Shown: positions 63,529 through 64,000 of the stretch, piece by piece | Numbering within the stretch: the first letter of the stretch is position 1 | Layout of the letters: every line of letters starts with the position of its first letter | Assembly: GCF_001718415.1 (NCBI RefSeq) | Contig: NZ_CP013377.1 | Location: 2,914,001-2,978,000 of the forward strand | DNA from: Burkholderia pseudomultivorans | GTDB taxonomy: Bacteria; Pseudomonadota; Gammaproteobacteria; Burkholderiales; Burkholderiaceae | DNA length: 64,000 nucleotides | Direction of reading: 5' to 3' | The notes under the pieces: generated by a model | What the model saw: only the letters and a program-made list of their open reading frames with translations | Database searches by the model: none | What the model was told of the DNA's origin: nothing | Translations under genes and position numbers: made by a program

Positions 63529-64000
63529 TTGATTCAGAACCCATCCGAGCGCACCGTGACCCGCGTGCGCCATACGCTCAAATTCCGCCTGCTGCAGGTC
63601 CTGCGCGTGCACGCGGTCACCCCGCATCTGCTGCGCGTCACGCTCGGCGGCCCCGATCTTCAGGACTTCGAATCGGCGTCGTTCGACGATCACGTGAAAG
63701 TGTTTTTCCCGCCGTCGGGCGCCGAACGCCCGGCGCTGCCGACGCTCGGCGCGAACGGCCCCGAGTTTCCCGAAGGCGAACCGAAGCCGGTCGCGCGCGA
63801 CTTCACGCCGCGCCGCTTCGACCGCGCCGCGTGCGAACTGGATCTGGAATTCGTGCTGAACCACCCGGGCCCCGCGTCGCAGTGGGCGGCCCAGGCGCGC
63901 GTCGGTCAATGGCTCGGCATCGGCGGCCCGCGCGGTTCGTTCGTCGTGCCGACCGGTTTCGACTGGCATTTGCTGATCGGCGACGATACGGCGCTGCCGG
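63529..64000 (+). CDS. Siderophore-interacting flavoprotein (YqjH/ViuB-like), cut by window edge
   Basis: The first 157 residues are visible. The start is TTG at 63529 with AAGGAGAACGGA before it. The FAD-binding 9 domain is present: LQVLRVHAVTPHLLRVTLGG, FDDHVKVFFPPSG, ARDFTPRRFD (R-x-F/Y-T-x-R motif), LDLEFVLNHPGPASQWAAQARVGQWLGIGGPRGSFVV. It should reduce ferric siderophores with NAD(P)H to release iron. Transcribed with the PadR gene and probably under the same operator array. The C-terminal SIP domain lies outside. Confidence 0.9.
   Translation, partial: MIQNPSERTVTRVRHTLKFRLLQVLRVHAVTPHLLRVTLGGPDLQDFESASFDDHVKVFFPPSGAERPALPTLGANGPEFPEGEPKPVARDFTPRRFDRAACELDLEFVLNHPGPASQWAAQARVGQWLGIGGPRGSFVVPTGFDWHLLIGDDTALP

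Noticed and set aside
1..64000. CRISPR arrays, tRNA or rRNA genes, replication origin
   Set aside because: No regularly spaced repeats, no cloverleaf with a T-loop signature, and no iteron or DnaA-box cluster were found on reading both strands.

Overview
This 64 kb window is GC-rich (third codon positions dominated by G and C, so every gene throws long antisense shadow frames). The gene content looks like the secondary chromosome of a Burkholderia species, probably of the Burkholderia cepacia complex. Evidence for this is a split pob/pca protocatechuate branch, ArgP/ArgO, an Fnr-type regulator beside a universal stress protein, several Porin_4-type porins, and an IS407-group insertion sequence. 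The assignment rests on remembered family resemblance, not on a search. Both ends cut through genes: a histidine kinase on the left and a siderophore-interacting flavoprotein on the right.

Layout. 1-2085: two-component system on the minus strand. 2324-4370: low-GC foreign patch with an orphan Rhs C-terminal tip, a coupled small zinc-ribbon gene (possible immunity gene) and a complete IS3-family element flanked by a 4-bp target duplication. 4479-5453: LysE/RhtB exporter and a small unknown gene. 5493-13558: the beta-ketoadipate block (pobA, pcaI, pcaJ, pcaB, pcaD, pcaC, pcaK and a LysR regulator); it turns 4-hydroxybenzoate into protocatechuate and takes carboxymuconate on to beta-ketoadipyl-CoA, while the pcaGH dioxygenase is not here. 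13657-22048: housekeeping and stress genes (folE with a pteridine-reductase-like partner, serine acetyltransferase, universal stress protein, Fnr, argP/argO, aldo/keto reductase).

22468-33641: an oxidative catabolic cluster of unknown substrate with two AraC regulators, a GMC oxidoreductase, a dihydroxyacetophenone-dioxygenase-like cupin, an MFS importer, a zinc alcohol dehydrogenase, an SDR, a porin, a DUF1329 outer-membrane protein and a SnoaL-like protein. 33747-42154: an mhp-like meta-cleavage operon (hydroxylase, extradiol dioxygenase, hydrolase, hydratase, aldolase, acylating acetaldehyde dehydrogenase, porin) with a divergent TetR regulator and two matching palindromic operators. 42519-50255: glyA, an orphan glycosyltransferase, small enzymes, a soluble multi-PAS histidine kinase and cupins, with patches of lower GC.

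50511-62494: a third catabolic cluster, controlled by a divergent IclR regulator at its upstream end. It holds an RraA/CHA-aldolase-like protein, a D-2-hydroxyacid dehydrogenase, an SMP-30 lactonase, four MFS transporters, a porin and two amidohydrolases. The last amidohydrolase is broken by a 7-bp tandem duplication. 62780-64000: a nickel-type PadR regulator (YqjI-like) with a palindrome array over its promoter, followed by a YqjH-like flavoprotein. The overall picture is a set of substrate-specific uptake-and-degradation modules, each with its own porin, inner-membrane transporter and local regulator.
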